Assembly (NCBI GenBank): GCA_050248735.1 | Contig: JBFWRU010000003.1 | Location: forward strand, 62,001-126,000 | Length of the DNA: 64,000 bases | Direction of reading: 5' to 3' | Source of the DNA: JACKFE01 sp050248735 | GTDB taxonomy: Bacteria; Nitrospirota; Nitrospiria; Nitrospirales; UBA8639 | Shown: piece by piece, positions 7,873 through 16,312 of the stretch | Layout: each line of letters opens with the position of its first letter | How positions within the stretch are numbered: the stretch's first letter is position 1 | Notes under the pieces: model-generated | Database searches by the model: none | Seen by the model: the letters and a program-made list of their open reading frames with translations, nothing else | Told to the model about the DNA's origin: nothing | Translations under genes and position numbers: made by a program

Positions 7873-8547
7873 ATGACACTGAAACGATTTTTTCATTACC
7901 CAAAAAACATGATTCTGAGCATGGGCGCGTTCGCACTGCTGATCGGGTTTCCGCTGGTCGGGTTTCCGATGGGCTACGGCCAAGGCGATGTGCATCATGG
8001 CACACCGCATGCTTCACCTCATGCATTTCCCCACCATGCCTCAGGCAAATTCGGACATGGAACTTCGCCTCATGGTGCCGGCATACCCGGCGGACATGGC
8101 ATGAGTTCCGGCCATATGGATTCGGGGCACGGTCCGCACCAAAGCGCCTCCAAGTTCATTGAACACATCTTGAAATTTAAAGACGGAATGGCCATTACAG
8201 ACGACCAGGTGGCCAAGCTCCAATCCATTAAAACCGATTTCGAAAAGACCAAGATTAAAATGAAAGCCGACATGCAATTGACCAGCTTGGATTTGCATGA
8301 GCTGCTCCGGGATGACAAAGGTGAACTGGGTGCCGTGGAAGCCAAACTGAAAAGCCTGTATGAACTCCGGGCTTCCATGTATCTGGCTTCCGTAAAGGCC
8401 GGGCGCGATGCCAAATCCGTCCTGACCGACGAACAACGTGCCCGCATGAAAACGGTGCATGACCGGATTAATGCCTACAAAGACGGTGGGATGGGCAAGG
8501 GTCATCCTGGTGGGTACAACCCTCACAGCAAGGAAAAAGACAGCTAG
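7873..8547 (+). CDS. Histidine-rich CpxP/Spy-like periplasmic protein
   Basis: 224 aa from the ATG at 7873, which has a strong AAAGGAGG at 7855-7862. A signal peptide covers about the first 40 residues. A His/Gly/Pro-rich stretch of about 70 residues follows, with repeated HG, PH and GHG units that probably bind metal. The C-terminal helical part (AITDDQVAKLQSIKTDFEKT and VLTDEQRARMKTVHDRI) carries two LTxxQ-type motifs typical of CpxP, Spy and CnrX-like proteins, periplasmic sensors or chaperones that respond to metal and envelope stress. Metal sensing is inferred from the His-rich segment and the nearby Fur-family gene. It is followed by a strong terminator. Confidence 0.72.
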   Translation: MTLKRFFHYPKNMILSMGAFALLIGFPLVGFPMGYGQGDVHHGTPHASPHAFPHHASGKFGHGTSPHGAGIPGGHGMSSGHMDSGHGPHQSASKFIEHILKFKDGMAITDDQVAKLQSIKTDFEKTKIKMKADMQLTSLDLHELLRDDKGELGAVEAKLKSLYELRASMYLASVKAGRDAKSVLTDEQRARMKTVHDRINAYKDGGMGKGHPGGYNPHSKEKDS

Positions 8548-8571
8548 AATTTCTTAACGATATTTGTATAG

Positions 8572-8602
8572 AAAAAAAGGGGGCGTGAAGCCCCCTTTTT
8601 TT
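8572..8602. terminator. Bidirectional intrinsic terminator
   Basis: GGGGGC (8579-8584) pairs with GCCCCC (8590-8595) around a 5-base loop, flanked by seven A and seven T. It can stop both the plus-strand CpxP/Spy-like gene and the converging minus-strand apbE gene. Confidence 0.88.
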
Positions 8603-8627
8603 GTAACAGACGTTGCAGATTGCACAG

Positions 8628-9629
8628 TTAATGAGTTTTCAATCGTGACATCAGACCCGAGGACACCAGAACCTTTCCTTCCCGGTCCACGATTACTCCT
8701 TCCACATCGGGCAGCGATTCAATAAGTGCCATGCCCTTGTCAGGTCCCATGACAAAAATGCCGGTATCCAGACCGTCCGCCATCACACCGGTTCGTGCAA
8801 TAACCGTCACACTTTGGCAGGCTCGCGCCGGCTGAAGGCTTCCGGGATCCAGAATGTGGTGATACCGCACACCGTCCTTTTCGAAATATCGTTGATAATC
8901 GCCGGCCGTAGAGACCGCTTCATCTTCCAGTTCGATCTGCCCCAATAAGACTCCTGAGTCCTTTCGAGGGTGCTGAATGCCAAACATAAATTTTTGATTG
9001 TCGGGCATTCGTCCAAACGTTTTGATATCGCCTGAAATAGCCACCACCCCGGCCGTCGCTCCGGCTTTTTGCATGACCGCCGCGGCCAGGTCTGCGGCAA
9101 ACCCCTTGCCGATTCCTCCAACATCAATCTGCATTCCGGGCCGGCCAAGTCGGATTGTGCGGGCCTGTTCATCCACGTGGACCTCGGACAAATCAATGCG
9201 GGGACGCACGGCTTCCAGCTCGGCTGAGGACGGGAGATATCCATCCCCGCTCGCATTCCACAAGGCCACGGCAGGCCCGATGGCAATATTAAATCCCCCC
9301 TCCGTCAAGCGGGCCATTTCAAAAGAATGCATCATCACCTCCACGGTCTCCGAACTTACGGAAATGGCGTCTCCCCCAGCCGACGCGTTCACGCGGGATA
9401 ATTCACTCGTGGGAATCCACGTGCTGAGCAATTCCTCAAGTCTACGGATTTCATCCAACCCCTTTCCGGCTGCCTGCTTGGCGATTTCCTCGTCGCTTCC
9501 CACGGCCGTGACGAAAACCACGGTGCCCATTAACATTTGACTTCGCTTGACCAAATGAGGGGAACTCTGACAACCCATCACCAGTAGACTTAAACAATAC
9601 ACACCCAAGATTCTCCATGCGTTCCCCAT
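8628..9629 (-). CDS. apbE: FAD:protein FMN transferase (ApbE), lipoprotein
   Basis: 333 aa from the ATG at 9629; the frame stays open to 9701, but the shorter form gives a proper lipoprotein signal, with LVMGC placing the lipidated Cys at residue 20, and AAGGAG lies 13 bases upstream. ApbE motifs are all present: LMGTVVFVT, DVGGIGKGFAAD, ISGDIKTFG, STAGDYQRYF with YHHILDP, and ADGLDTGIFVMG. The enzyme moves FMN from FAD to a Thr of an FMN-binding domain outside the cytoplasm. The likely client is the FMN-binding protein at 12939-13628, 3 kb away. It appears to be transcribed with the lipoprotein gene upstream (68-base gap). Confidence 0.9.
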   Translation of the reverse strand: MGNAWRILGVYCLSLLVMGCQSSPHLVKRSQMLMGTVVFVTAVGSDEEIAKQAAGKGLDEIRRLEELLSTWIPTSELSRVNASAGGDAISVSSETVEVMMHSFEMARLTEGGFNIAIGPAVALWNASGDGYLPSSAELEAVRPRIDLSEVHVDEQARTIRLGRPGMQIDVGGIGKGFAADLAAAVMQKAGATAGVVAISGDIKTFGRMPDNQKFMFGIQHPRKDSGVLLGQIELEDEAVSTAGDYQRYFEKDGVRYHHILDPGSLQPARACQSVTVIARTGVMADGLDTGIFVMGPDKGMALIESLPDVEGVIVDREGKVLVSSGLMSRLKTH

Positions 9630-9697
9630 GCGCTCACCTATTCTCCTTATCATGATGTCACGTTCGAATCTGTGATCATTAATTCTTTCCCTAAACC

Positions 9698-10321
9698 TCA
9701 AGTAGGATTATGCCGGTTGAACCAGCGAAATCTGGGATAGGGGGTCATTTCATACAACCGTGCACGCAGCTCCCGAGGCTCCGCCAAAACCGTAGCCATC
9801 GATTTCCCAGAAAATGATGGATATCGGATCCTTAACTCCACAATCGCTTCAACTCGCTCAGATGAAATGGTGAGTTCCAGGTCTCGCGAAAAATTGGGAG
9901 GGTTAAGGTTGAAATGCCAGTTTCCAAGATACCCCACCCCATCTTCGGGAACGGTAAAAACCAATGGAACTTCAGCCCTAGCGCGAAACCCGCCTTCATA
10001 GATTATCACCTGGGTCACCTGATAAACCCCCGGTGTCAGGGAGAGGAAGAAAAAAGAAGAGGCCCCGTCAACTTCCACCTGATAGCGTGTTCCGGTTTTC
10101 TGTTCCATGAATTCAATAGAAGACCGATCAGGAAGAAATATTCGCCCGGATGGCTCATCCTGCCAAAGCTGGATCTTCCCAAAGACAATAGGTTCCTTCA
10201 GGGATCCTGCCGGTGGATGATGATCAAGTTGATGCACACATCCCATGAGACTGCACGCCAGAATTCCCAATTGAATCAGTCCCCTACCGATGGATCCTAA
10301 CTGAAAAATCGGTTTATTCAT
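9698..10321 (-). CDS. Lipoprotein of unknown function
   Basis: 207 aa from the ATG at 10321 (the frame extends to 10381). A lipobox in LACSLMGC gives a lipidated Cys at about residue 28. The body is predicted to be beta-rich, with a TPGVYQVTQVIIYEGGF segment resembling carboxypeptidase-regulatory or pre-albumin-like domains of envelope proteins, but no family is recognised with confidence. It precedes apbE in the same direction. The divergent region upstream contains a promoter with a Fur-box-like sequence, so iron control of this gene and apbE is possible. Confidence 0.6.
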   Translation of the reverse strand: MNKPIFQLGSIGRGLIQLGILACSLMGCVHQLDHHPPAGSLKEPIVFGKIQLWQDEPSGRIFLPDRSSIEFMEQKTGTRYQVEVDGASSFFFLSLTPGVYQVTQVIIYEGGFRARAEVPLVFTVPEDGVGYLGNWHFNLNPPNFSRDLELTISSERVEAIVELRIRYPSFSGKSMATVLAEPRELRARLYEMTPYPRFRWFNRHNPT

Positions 10322-10396
10322 CTTGTCCCTATTCTTTCCCAGGGTTTGCGTTTGAAAATCCTGTGTCCCTCTCGGGGTCAAGAAGCATCAGATATC

Positions 10397-10462
10397 TTGA
10401 CAAACCCAAATCATTTTCGTTATTAAAAATAGTTCTCAATTTCAAAATTAACAATAGTTACA
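10397..10462. promoter_or_regulatory. Divergent control region with Fur-box-like sequence
   Basis: For the plus strand TTGACA (10397-10402) and TATTAA (10421-10426) are 18 bases apart. Immediately downstream the AT-rich stretch 10429-10462 reads on the minus strand TGAAATTGAGAACTA, similar to the half-sites at 12391-12428. Iron control of both flanking transcripts is inferred from this similarity. Confidence 0.4.
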
Positions 10463-10476
10463 TTCAAACTCAACTA

Positions 10477-10722
10477 ATGAAACCACATTCCAGAGCCTTA
10501 CCGCCATCTACCCCCTCTCCTACCGAAGCGCGGTGCCATTGCGGCCAACTCATGGCCATTATGCGAAAAGACGGGGTCGAGTTGAAATGCAAACGGTGCA
10601 AACGGATTACCCTCATTCCATTTTCATCCATGTCCACGGAACCCACGCCAACCGAGGTGAGCCATGTCCACGTAGATGAAGCCCGGCATACCCGCTGGCT
10701 TGATGTTCATGTCCAATCCTGA
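10477..10722 (+). CDS. Small Com-like zinc-ribbon protein
   Basis: 81 aa from the ATG at 10477; a GTG at 10363 is excluded because the likely promoter lies after it. The middle carries CHCGQLMAIMRKDGVELKC followed by KRC, i.e. CxC..CxxC-type zinc ligands in the layout of the Mu phage Com zinc finger and related short zinc ribbons. The remainder is Pro/Thr-rich and then His-rich (HVHVDEARHTRW). No clear ribosome-binding site is present before the ATG, so initiation may be weak or leader-dependent. Function is unknown; proximity to a Fur-like site suggests a metal link. Confidence 0.5.
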   Translation: MKPHSRALPPSTPSPTEARCHCGQLMAIMRKDGVELKCKRCKRITLIPFSSMSTEPTPTEVSHVHVDEARHTRWLDVHVQS

Positions 10723-10804
10723 AACTTTTGAGGACCTCCGAGTCCCTTTTCTATCACTGAGGATCTTTGCGTCCCAATGATTTCATCCAAGGAGGTTTTC
10801 ATTC

Positions 10805-12226
10805 ATGAAGCAGTATCTCATCGGAGCCTTTGTGGCCACCACCATGATTGCAGGCCAAGTCGGATTTTTTGAATCCGCTGAGGCCAGGGAAGATCGCCTT
10901 TCAGACACACCCACACCCATTCAATCCGTCACTCCCGAAGAAATTGAACGGATTGTTGACCAACGAATTGAGGATTTACTCAAGGGAGGAAGCGTGCCGG
11001 GCGTCTCGAATACGACAGGTGCTCCCCCTCAACCCCTCAACATCCGTGGAGGGAAAAGCTTGCAGGAAATGTCACCGCAGAAAAAGTATGGCTCGACCAT
11101 GCAAGGGTCCGGTAACCTGATCTATGCTCGTCCATTTGTCTCCAGCCCCAAGGCCATCGTCGGGGGCTATATGGACATTGAATACTTCAACCGCGCGAAT
11201 CAAGGACACAGCTATTTCGATCAGCATCGATTGGTGCCGTTCATCTATGGAGATATCAGCGATCGCGTGAAATTCGCCGCAGAAATTGAATTCGAGCATG
11301 GAACCAATGACATCAAAGTGGAATTTGCCACCATCGACTACCTTGTTCAAGAACCCATTAACCTCCGTGCTGGCATCCTGCTCCTGCCTTTGGGCAAATT
11401 CAACCTGCTTCATGATGCGCCCCTTCGGGACCTGACCGAACGGCCTTTGGTAGCACAACGAATTATTCCCTCAACACTGCATCAACCGGGCGTCGGTGCC
11501 TATGGCACGTTCTATCCCTCGGCCCTCTCGAAATTAGACTACGAAGTCTACTTCATCAGCGGATTCACCAATGCCTTTGGAGGCAATGGCAATCCCAACG
11601 CCAACTCCAATATCACTGTCACAAACGGCATCCGCAGTGCCAGAACAGATAACACCGGATTTGACAACAATGACGGGAAAGCCGTGGTCGGCCGTCTGGC
11701 CTTCAGCCCGTTGCTGGGCATTGAAATCGGCGGATCAGGATTCTTCGGGTCTTATGACCCGGACAGTAAACGACCACTGGCTATTTGGGCATTGGATTGG
11801 ACATTTCAACGCGGGCCGTTTGAACTCATCGGGGAAAGTGCCTGGGCATATATCCGAGACAATAATTTGAGCCAAACCGGAGTTCCCAATGGTCAGCCAA
11901 AACGCATGCACGGCTATTACGTCCAATTGAATTATCACTTCCTACCGGAATGGCTCAGCAATTGGGCCCCAACCTTCTTTAAGCAGGAAGTCTCCACCTT
12001 CACTGCGGTGGCGCGATGGGAACAAATGAACCTGGGACAAGATCTCAATTCAAATACGGAAGCCGGGAGCCTGGGAGAGTGGGAACGATTGACTCTAGGA
12101 CTCAACTTCCGGCCAACGGAGGACACGGTTTTCAAAACAGATTTCCAATATACGCCGATGGGGCGAAACGGAGATCAGCGGATTCACGACACGGCATTTG
12201 TGGCCTCCTGGGCAACTTATTTCTAA
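10805..12226 (+). CDS. Outer-membrane beta-barrel porin (OprO/OprP-like)
   Basis: 473 aa with signal peptide (cleavage near AEA, residue 27), a short helical segment (TPEEIERIVDQRIEDLL) that may trimerise or sit in the periplasm, and a barrel of alternating aromatic-ended strands ending in WATYF, the C-terminal Phe signature recognised by the BAM machinery. Motifs such as GYMDIEYFNR, ISDRVKFAAEIEFEHG and LRAGILLLPLGKFNLLHD are typical of phosphate-selective-porin-like families. The carried solute cannot be read from the sequence. AAGGAGG lies 8 bases before the ATG and a long terminator follows. Confidence 0.75.
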   Translation: MKQYLIGAFVATTMIAGQVGFFESAEAREDRLSDTPTPIQSVTPEEIERIVDQRIEDLLKGGSVPGVSNTTGAPPQPLNIRGGKSLQEMSPQKKYGSTMQGSGNLIYARPFVSSPKAIVGGYMDIEYFNRANQGHSYFDQHRLVPFIYGDISDRVKFAAEIEFEHGTNDIKVEFATIDYLVQEPINLRAGILLLPLGKFNLLHDAPLRDLTERPLVAQRIIPSTLHQPGVGAYGTFYPSALSKLDYEVYFISGFTNAFGGNGNPNANSNITVTNGIRSARTDNTGFDNNDGKAVVGRLAFSPLLGIEIGGSGFFGSYDPDSKRPLAIWALDWTFQRGPFELIGESAWAYIRDNNLSQTGVPNGQPKRMHGYYVQLNYHFLPEWLSNWAPTFFKQEVSTFTAVARWEQMNLGQDLNSNTEAGSLGEWERLTLGLNFRPTEDTVFKTDFQYTPMGRNGDQRIHDTAFVASWATYF

Positions 12227-12240
12227 CTATGCAAACAGAA

Positions 12241-12279
12241 GGGAAGGAATCAGGCTCCAAGCCTGATTCCTTCCCCCTT
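12241..12279 (+). terminator. Terminator-like hairpin after the porin gene
   Basis: A 16-bp perfect stem (12241-12256 with 12260-12275) and a 3-base loop, followed by CCTT and then A-rich sequence. The U-tract is poor, but the position 14 bases past the stop codon fits a terminator. Confidence 0.65.
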
Positions 12280-12341
12280 AAAAACAGTTCAATGAAAAAA
12301 CATTCTGAAAATATGTAGCAAAATCAACGAAAATATACCGG

Positions 12342-12428
12342 TTGACCTGATAGAAATTCCGATGATACAATCGGCTTATCATTTTTCATAATGAGAATCA
12401 AATTCAAATAAATTGAAATTCATTCTCG
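12342..12428 (+). promoter_or_regulatory. Promoter with a double Fur-box-like palindrome
   Basis: TTGACC (12342-12347) and TACAAT (12366-12371) are 18 bases apart. Just downstream GAGAATCAAATTCAA (12393-12407) and TTGAAATTCATTCTC (12413-12427) form an inverted repeat matching at 13 of 15 positions. Each arm resembles the TGAGAAT-type half of known Fur boxes. It drives the lipoprotein/FMN-binding/membrane gene set. Confidence 0.6.
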
Positions 12429-12465
12429 TTTTTTAATATACCTCGACTTTTCATTCAGTTTTATT

Positions 12466-12957
12466 ATGTTGGATTTATCCTTTACTTCCCTCATTCGCGC
12501 CACATCCTGTCTTGCGGTCTTTGCCTTCCTTTCTGGTTGCAGTTTCCTTTCAGGACCCGATTTGATGGTGGAACGGTACATGGCCTGTCCCATAGATTCC
12601 GTCTGGAATTCCTCGTTGGAATCTCTCAAAGCCTATCCGGTTACCCTGAAAGACAAATCGAACGGAGTGATCGAAACCGGCTGGCGGGTGGAATATGTTC
12701 AAGGTGCCGGGTATGGCCTGCTTCAACGGGAAGGCATGGGCGATAAGGAACGCTCCCAACTCACCCTGACCATGAAACCGCTCGAATCCAACGTGGTTCG
12801 CCTCCAATTGGCTGAACGTCGGCAACATTGGGGATTCCGCGGCGGAGCGAGAATTTACGATTGGTATCCGGTCCAACCCTCTCAAAAGGAGGTGGATCAT
12901 ATCCTGAACAATTTAACCAAAAAACTTGAGGGTGAAGGATGTTTCGTCGAATCCTGA
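12466..12957 (+). CDS. Small lipoprotein of the flavin-protein operon
   Basis: 163 aa with a lipoprotein signal ending FAFLSGC (Cys at about residue 25). The mature part has two Cys (MACPIDS near the N-terminus and GCFVES at the end) and no recognised domain; the sequence VWNSSLESLKAYPVTLKDKSNGVIETGWRVE recalls small envelope lipoproteins of the BamC/DUF3576 style, without certainty. No clear ribosome-binding site is seen. It overlaps the next gene by 19 bases, so the two are translated together and probably act together in the periplasm. Confidence 0.6.
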   Translation: MLDLSFTSLIRATSCLAVFAFLSGCSFLSGPDLMVERYMACPIDSVWNSSLESLKAYPVTLKDKSNGVIETGWRVEYVQGAGYGLLQREGMGDKERSQLTLTMKPLESNVVRLQLAERRQHWGFRGGARIYDWYPVQPSQKEVDHILNNLTKKLEGEGCFVES

Positions 12958-13628
12958 TTCTTTCATTCCTTCTCACGACTTCCTTAAGTCTCTATGCCGT
13001 CCCTGCCATGGCCCAGTCCGGACCGATTTGGGATGAGGAATTGAACCGCTATCTTACTCAACAGGAAATGGGCCAGGAGGATGTCTACCTGACCCCGGAA
13101 GATGCTGCCAAACTGATGTTTCCCAATTCCGATTCTATCCGCTCAGAGGTCATCACTATCACCGAAGACCAAAAGCGGCGTATCGAAGAACGCATTGGAT
13201 GGCATTTTCCAGAAACGACTTTTGACTGCTTCATCGGAGAAACGAAGGGAAAGGCGGATGGATGGGCCTTTATCCAAAATACGATCGGAAAGCATAAACC
13301 CATGACCTATATGGTCGGTGTTGACCTTGATGGAGAAGTGACTAGTGTGGAAATTTTAGTATATCGGGAATCACGGGGAAGTGAAGTTCGCAAAAAACGT
13401 TTTAATTACCAATACCATGGAAAAACGGTTTATGATCCCATTCGGATCAACCGGGATGTCATTAATATTTCAGGAGCCACCATGTCCGTGCGATCCATGA
13501 GTGCCGGCGTCAAACGGGCCCTCGTACTGGCTGACGAATTCTACTTAAAATCACAGAGCAAAACCGCCGCCATCAACACGGCCAGTCGAACGGACAAGGG
13601 CTTTTTGGAATCCTTGTTGGGATTCTAG
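12939..13628 (+). CDS. FMN-binding (RnfG/NqrC-type) periplasmic flavoprotein
   Basis: 229 aa with a signal peptide cleaved after AMA (about residue 25). The FMN-binding domain covers roughly residues 85-205 and ends in ISGATMSVRSMSAGV, the S-G-A-T pattern in which the Thr carries covalently bound FMN in NqrC and RnfG. YMVGVDLDGEVTSVEILVYRESRG is the matching beta-strand region. ApbE, encoded at 8628-9629, is the enzyme known to attach such FMN. It starts inside the preceding lipoprotein gene (GAGG before ATG) and is followed after 17 bases by a four-helix membrane protein, so it probably passes electrons to or from that protein. Confidence 0.82.
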   Translation: MFRRILILSFLLTTSLSLYAVPAMAQSGPIWDEELNRYLTQQEMGQEDVYLTPEDAAKLMFPNSDSIRSEVITITEDQKRRIEERIGWHFPETTFDCFIGETKGKADGWAFIQNTIGKHKPMTYMVGVDLDGEVTSVEILVYRESRGSEVRKKRFNYQYHGKTVYDPIRINRDVINISGATMSVRSMSAGVKRALVLADEFYLKSQSKTAAINTASRTDKGFLESLLGF

Positions 13629-13645
13629 CCTTTTGTCGATCCGGG

Positions 13646-14158
13646 ATGCGAAACTTTAATGCCCGATTTCGACTCCGCGATACCGACCGACATATCCGCT
13701 TAGTCTATACCTGGTTTCTCCTGCTCATGCTGGCAGGATTCATTTTCACCTTCTTCTGGGCTCATAGCATGACCGATCTGACCCTAAAAGGATTGGCGGA
13801 ACATTACCGGGGATCCGATGCGACCTTCGGGGAACCAATGCCGTTTGGACAACTGGCCGAGACCACACATTTTCATCTGTTTACCATGCCGGTCACGTTC
13901 ATGATTTTGGTGCACGTCCTCTATCTCACTATGGTCAGCTCCACCCTAAAAGTGGTCACGACATGGATGGCCTTTATCGGGGTTACACTGGATCTGGTTT
14001 CACCTTGGCTGATTGCCTATGTATCCCCAATCTTTACGATCGCTATGTTGACCGGAGATATGCTGATGGTAGTGGGATTTCTCATTATGTTCGGTATTCC
14101 CATGTATGAAATGTGGTGGCAGAAAGCCGCCTTTATGATGCCGGAGACAGACGACTAG
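13646..14158 (+). CDS. Four-helix integral membrane protein, possible haem-binding partner of the flavoprotein
   Basis: 170 aa with four hydrophobic segments, at about residues 19-41, 69-95, 99-125 and 128-155. Histidines at the start of helix 2 (ETTHFHLFTMP) and further along it (LVHVLYL) sit where membrane cytochromes b place haem ligands. No family is named with confidence. The gene follows the FMN-binding protein by 17 bases and is closed by a terminator, so the lipoprotein, flavoprotein and membrane protein form one transcription unit. A transmembrane electron-transfer role is inferred from this arrangement. Confidence 0.6.
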   Translation: MRNFNARFRLRDTDRHIRLVYTWFLLLMLAGFIFTFFWAHSMTDLTLKGLAEHYRGSDATFGEPMPFGQLAETTHFHLFTMPVTFMILVHVLYLTMVSSTLKVVTTWMAFIGVTLDLVSPWLIAYVSPIFTIAMLTGDMLMVVGFLIMFGIPMYEMWWQKAAFMMPETDD

Positions 14159-14204
14159 TACGCTTCTTAACTAACCCTTTTAGGCCAGAGACTTTAGAGT
14201 CCAG

Positions 14205-14243
14205 AGCCCATTAGCTGCAATTGTACGCTAATGGGCTTTTTTT
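14205..14243 (+). terminator. Intrinsic terminator of the flavin-protein operon
   Basis: AGCCCATTAGC (14205-14215) pairs perfectly with GCTAATGGGCT (14227-14237) around an 11-base loop and runs into seven T. Confidence 0.85.
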
Positions 14244-14283
14244 GTGATCAAGAGGTTCAATGCTCTGGTGCTTAATTGTCCTC

Positions 14284-14348
14284 GAGGATGAATACTCATG
14301 CATTCATCCTCCTTGAGGCGAGAGGGCTCCTCCTGTCCCTCTCGCCTC
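14284..14348 (+). promoter_or_regulatory. Two tandem perfect hairpins upstream of the dihaem cytochrome gene
   Basis: Hairpin A: 10-bp stem, GAGGATGAAT (14284-14293) with ATTCATCCTC (14302-14311), loop 8. Hairpin B: 12-bp stem, GAGGCGAGAGGG (14315-14326) with CCCTCTCGCCTC (14337-14348), loop 10. They are separated by 3 bases. Neither is followed by a U-tract. They lie about 100 bases before the start codon at 14452 and may be leader structure, a protein site or part of a repeat element. Confidence 0.5.
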
Positions 14349-14451
14349 TCCTCAACACATGACGTGTGAGAATACATTCACCATTCATCCAGAAGAGAGA
14401 AGTCAAAGAGGATTTCTCCGAAAAAGGATTCATTTAAAACGAGGTGCAGCC

Positions 14452-16284
14452 ATGGTCTTCTCTAGGCTTATTCTTCTCTCTTGCGCGCAGGTTTTTTGTA
14501 TTTTATTACTCACGTCAACCCTATCCATTCTCGTAGGGGTGCCGCCGGGGTTGGCTCAAGAAGCCGAAGAAGGAGATCCCCCGGAAATCACGGTCGGCGA
14601 ACGCCTGTTTTTGGAAACTCGTTTTGCCCAGTTATTCAAGGTCTTTTTAGACAACGGGGGAGATGTCAATTCTCCCCTTTCTCAAGGCGATCCTTCTTTA
14701 GAGCAAGTGGTGAATTGGAAACTGCAACCCGATCAATTCGCCAATGGCCCGTTTGCCGGACAATCCATGAATTGCCGAAGTTGTCACTTCGTCGATGAAC
14801 AACTGGACGCTCCCGATTATGGGATGCGAACTTACTCAGATTTTGCCCGGCGCAGTCTCATCCCTGCCCGTGAAGATGAACATACCACCACAGTCCGTAA
14901 CGCCCCTCCATTGGTGAATGCCGCCCTTCCTCGACAAAACTTCTTTCTCCATTTTGATGCGGAATTTCCCACCATGGTGGATTTGGTCAAAGGCACCCTG
15001 ACGGGGAGAAATTACGGATATTTGCCAGATGAAACGGTAGAAGCCATTGCACACATTGCCAGGATCATTCGAGAAGACGACGGTACAAGTGAATTGGCTC
15101 AGGAGTTTGGCGGAGTTCCCTATCATTTACTTTTCACGGGAACCGACACTTCCATTCCCCAGGAGTTTCTGTTGCCAGAAGATTTTCGCATGGAGATTGC
15201 TCAAGCCAGCGACCAGCAGATTTTTCATGCCGTCTCTTCACTTATCGGGGCTTATACCGAAAATCTTCTTTTTTCTCAGGATGAAAATGGCAATTTCAAT
15301 TTATCACCATATGATGTCTTTCTGGCTATCAATGACCTTCCGCCGCAACCCAGAAAACGGGAATCTTCTCTGTCCTATAGCCATAGACTCCTAGAGAAGA
15401 TCCAACGCCTCGAATCCGGAGGTCATTTACAATTCCTGAAAGGGCATTTCAAGAAACACAAGAAGCGTAAACATTCACCATCGAAATCCACCCTGCAGTT
15501 TGTTGAAAACAATCCCAGCACGGATGATGGGGAATTCCAGTTTCATGATCAATCCTTCACATTTGGTGAAGAAGAACTGAAGGGCCTGAAAATCTTCTTC
15601 ACCCAAAAGTCCCATCACCTTCGGCCCAGCGACCTTGCTCGAGGAGGCATCGGCAATTGTATTGCCTGTCATACCGCTCCCAATTTTACGGACTTTCGGT
15701 TTCACAATACCGGAATTGCCCAAATGGAATATGATCAGATTCACGGGTCTGGAGCCTTTAGTGCTCTTCATATTCCCGGGTTAGGTCAACGAAATAGAAG
15801 CCCTGAGGCCTTTCTGCCAGCTACCTCGCAGCATCCCGATGCTCGGGAACCCTTTCGATCCATCCCCATGGCGGAGAACCCGCAATTGACGGATCTCGGG
15901 GTCTGGAATATTTTCTGGAATTCAGATTTTCTCGAATCTCAACTTGGCCTCTGGAAGGTTCTCTGCGAGGATGCCTTGGATGGCCGACGGTTTGGCTTTT
16001 GGAATATTATTCGTTTCTGTCGACCCGACCGCCTGCTACCGAATTCCATTGCCATCTTTAAAACACCCGGCTTACGCGATTTGGGGCATTCAGCTCCCTA
16101 CACACATGCTGGGATCAGCGACACGTTGGCAGATGTAATTTTTGATTATAAAACCAACTCACAATTAGCACGCCAAAACGACCTTCGCAATGGAGACACG
16201 GAAATGAAAGGAATTGCCCTGATCGAAACTGATATTCCCTCATTGGTGGCGTTTTTAAAAGCACTCAATGAGGATTATGAATAA
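14452..16284 (+). CDS. Dihaem cytochrome c peroxidase / MauG-like protein
   Basis: 610 aa from the ATG at 14452 (GAGGTG 5 bases upstream); an earlier in-frame ATG at 14359 would push the signal peptide 31 residues inside. After a signal peptide ending near GLAQ come two c-haem sites, CRSCH (about residue 112) and CIACH (about residue 404), as in bacterial cytochrome c peroxidases and MauG. The far region FKTPGLRDLGHSAPYTHAG is the family hallmark near the C-terminus. A basic linker (KKHKKRKHSPSK) lies between the halves. The protein is longer than classic dihaem peroxidases (about 320-350 aa), placing it in the larger subgroup whose substrates are mostly unknown. Periplasmic peroxide removal or protein oxidation is the family-based guess. 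Confidence 0.82.
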   Translation: MVFSRLILLSCAQVFCILLLTSTLSILVGVPPGLAQEAEEGDPPEITVGERLFLETRFAQLFKVFLDNGGDVNSPLSQGDPSLEQVVNWKLQPDQFANGPFAGQSMNCRSCHFVDEQLDAPDYGMRTYSDFARRSLIPAREDEHTTTVRNAPPLVNAALPRQNFFLHFDAEFPTMVDLVKGTLTGRNYGYLPDETVEAIAHIARIIREDDGTSELAQEFGGVPYHLLFTGTDTSIPQEFLLPEDFRMEIAQASDQQIFHAVSSLIGAYTENLLFSQDENGNFNLSPYDVFLAINDLPPQPRKRESSLSYSHRLLEKIQRLESGGHLQFLKGHFKKHKKRKHSPSKSTLQFVENNPSTDDGEFQFHDQSFTFGEEELKGLKIFFTQKSHHLRPSDLARGGIGNCIACHTAPNFTDFRFHNTGIAQMEYDQIHGSGAFSALHIPGLGQRNRSPEAFLPATSQHPDAREPFRSIPMAENPQLTDLGVWNIFWNSDFLESQLGLWKVLCEDALDGRRFGFWNIIRFCRPDRLLPNSIAIFKTPGLRDLGHSAPYTHAGISDTLADVIFDYKTNSQLARQNDLRNGDTEMKGIALIETDIPSLVAFLKALNEDYE

Positions 16285-16312
16285 TTTATAAAAATTCGAA
16301 TGAATATCCTGG

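Noticed and set aside
8041..8526. A 161-codon minus-strand frame opposite the CpxP/Spy-like gene
   Set aside because: The plus-strand gene has a strong ribosome site, signal peptide and terminator; the reverse frame reflects its repeated His/Gly codons.
14205..14348. The tandem hairpins at 14284-14348 as an ANTAR target
   Set aside because: Their loops are 8 and 10 bases, not A1/G4 hexaloops, and there is no terminator after them.
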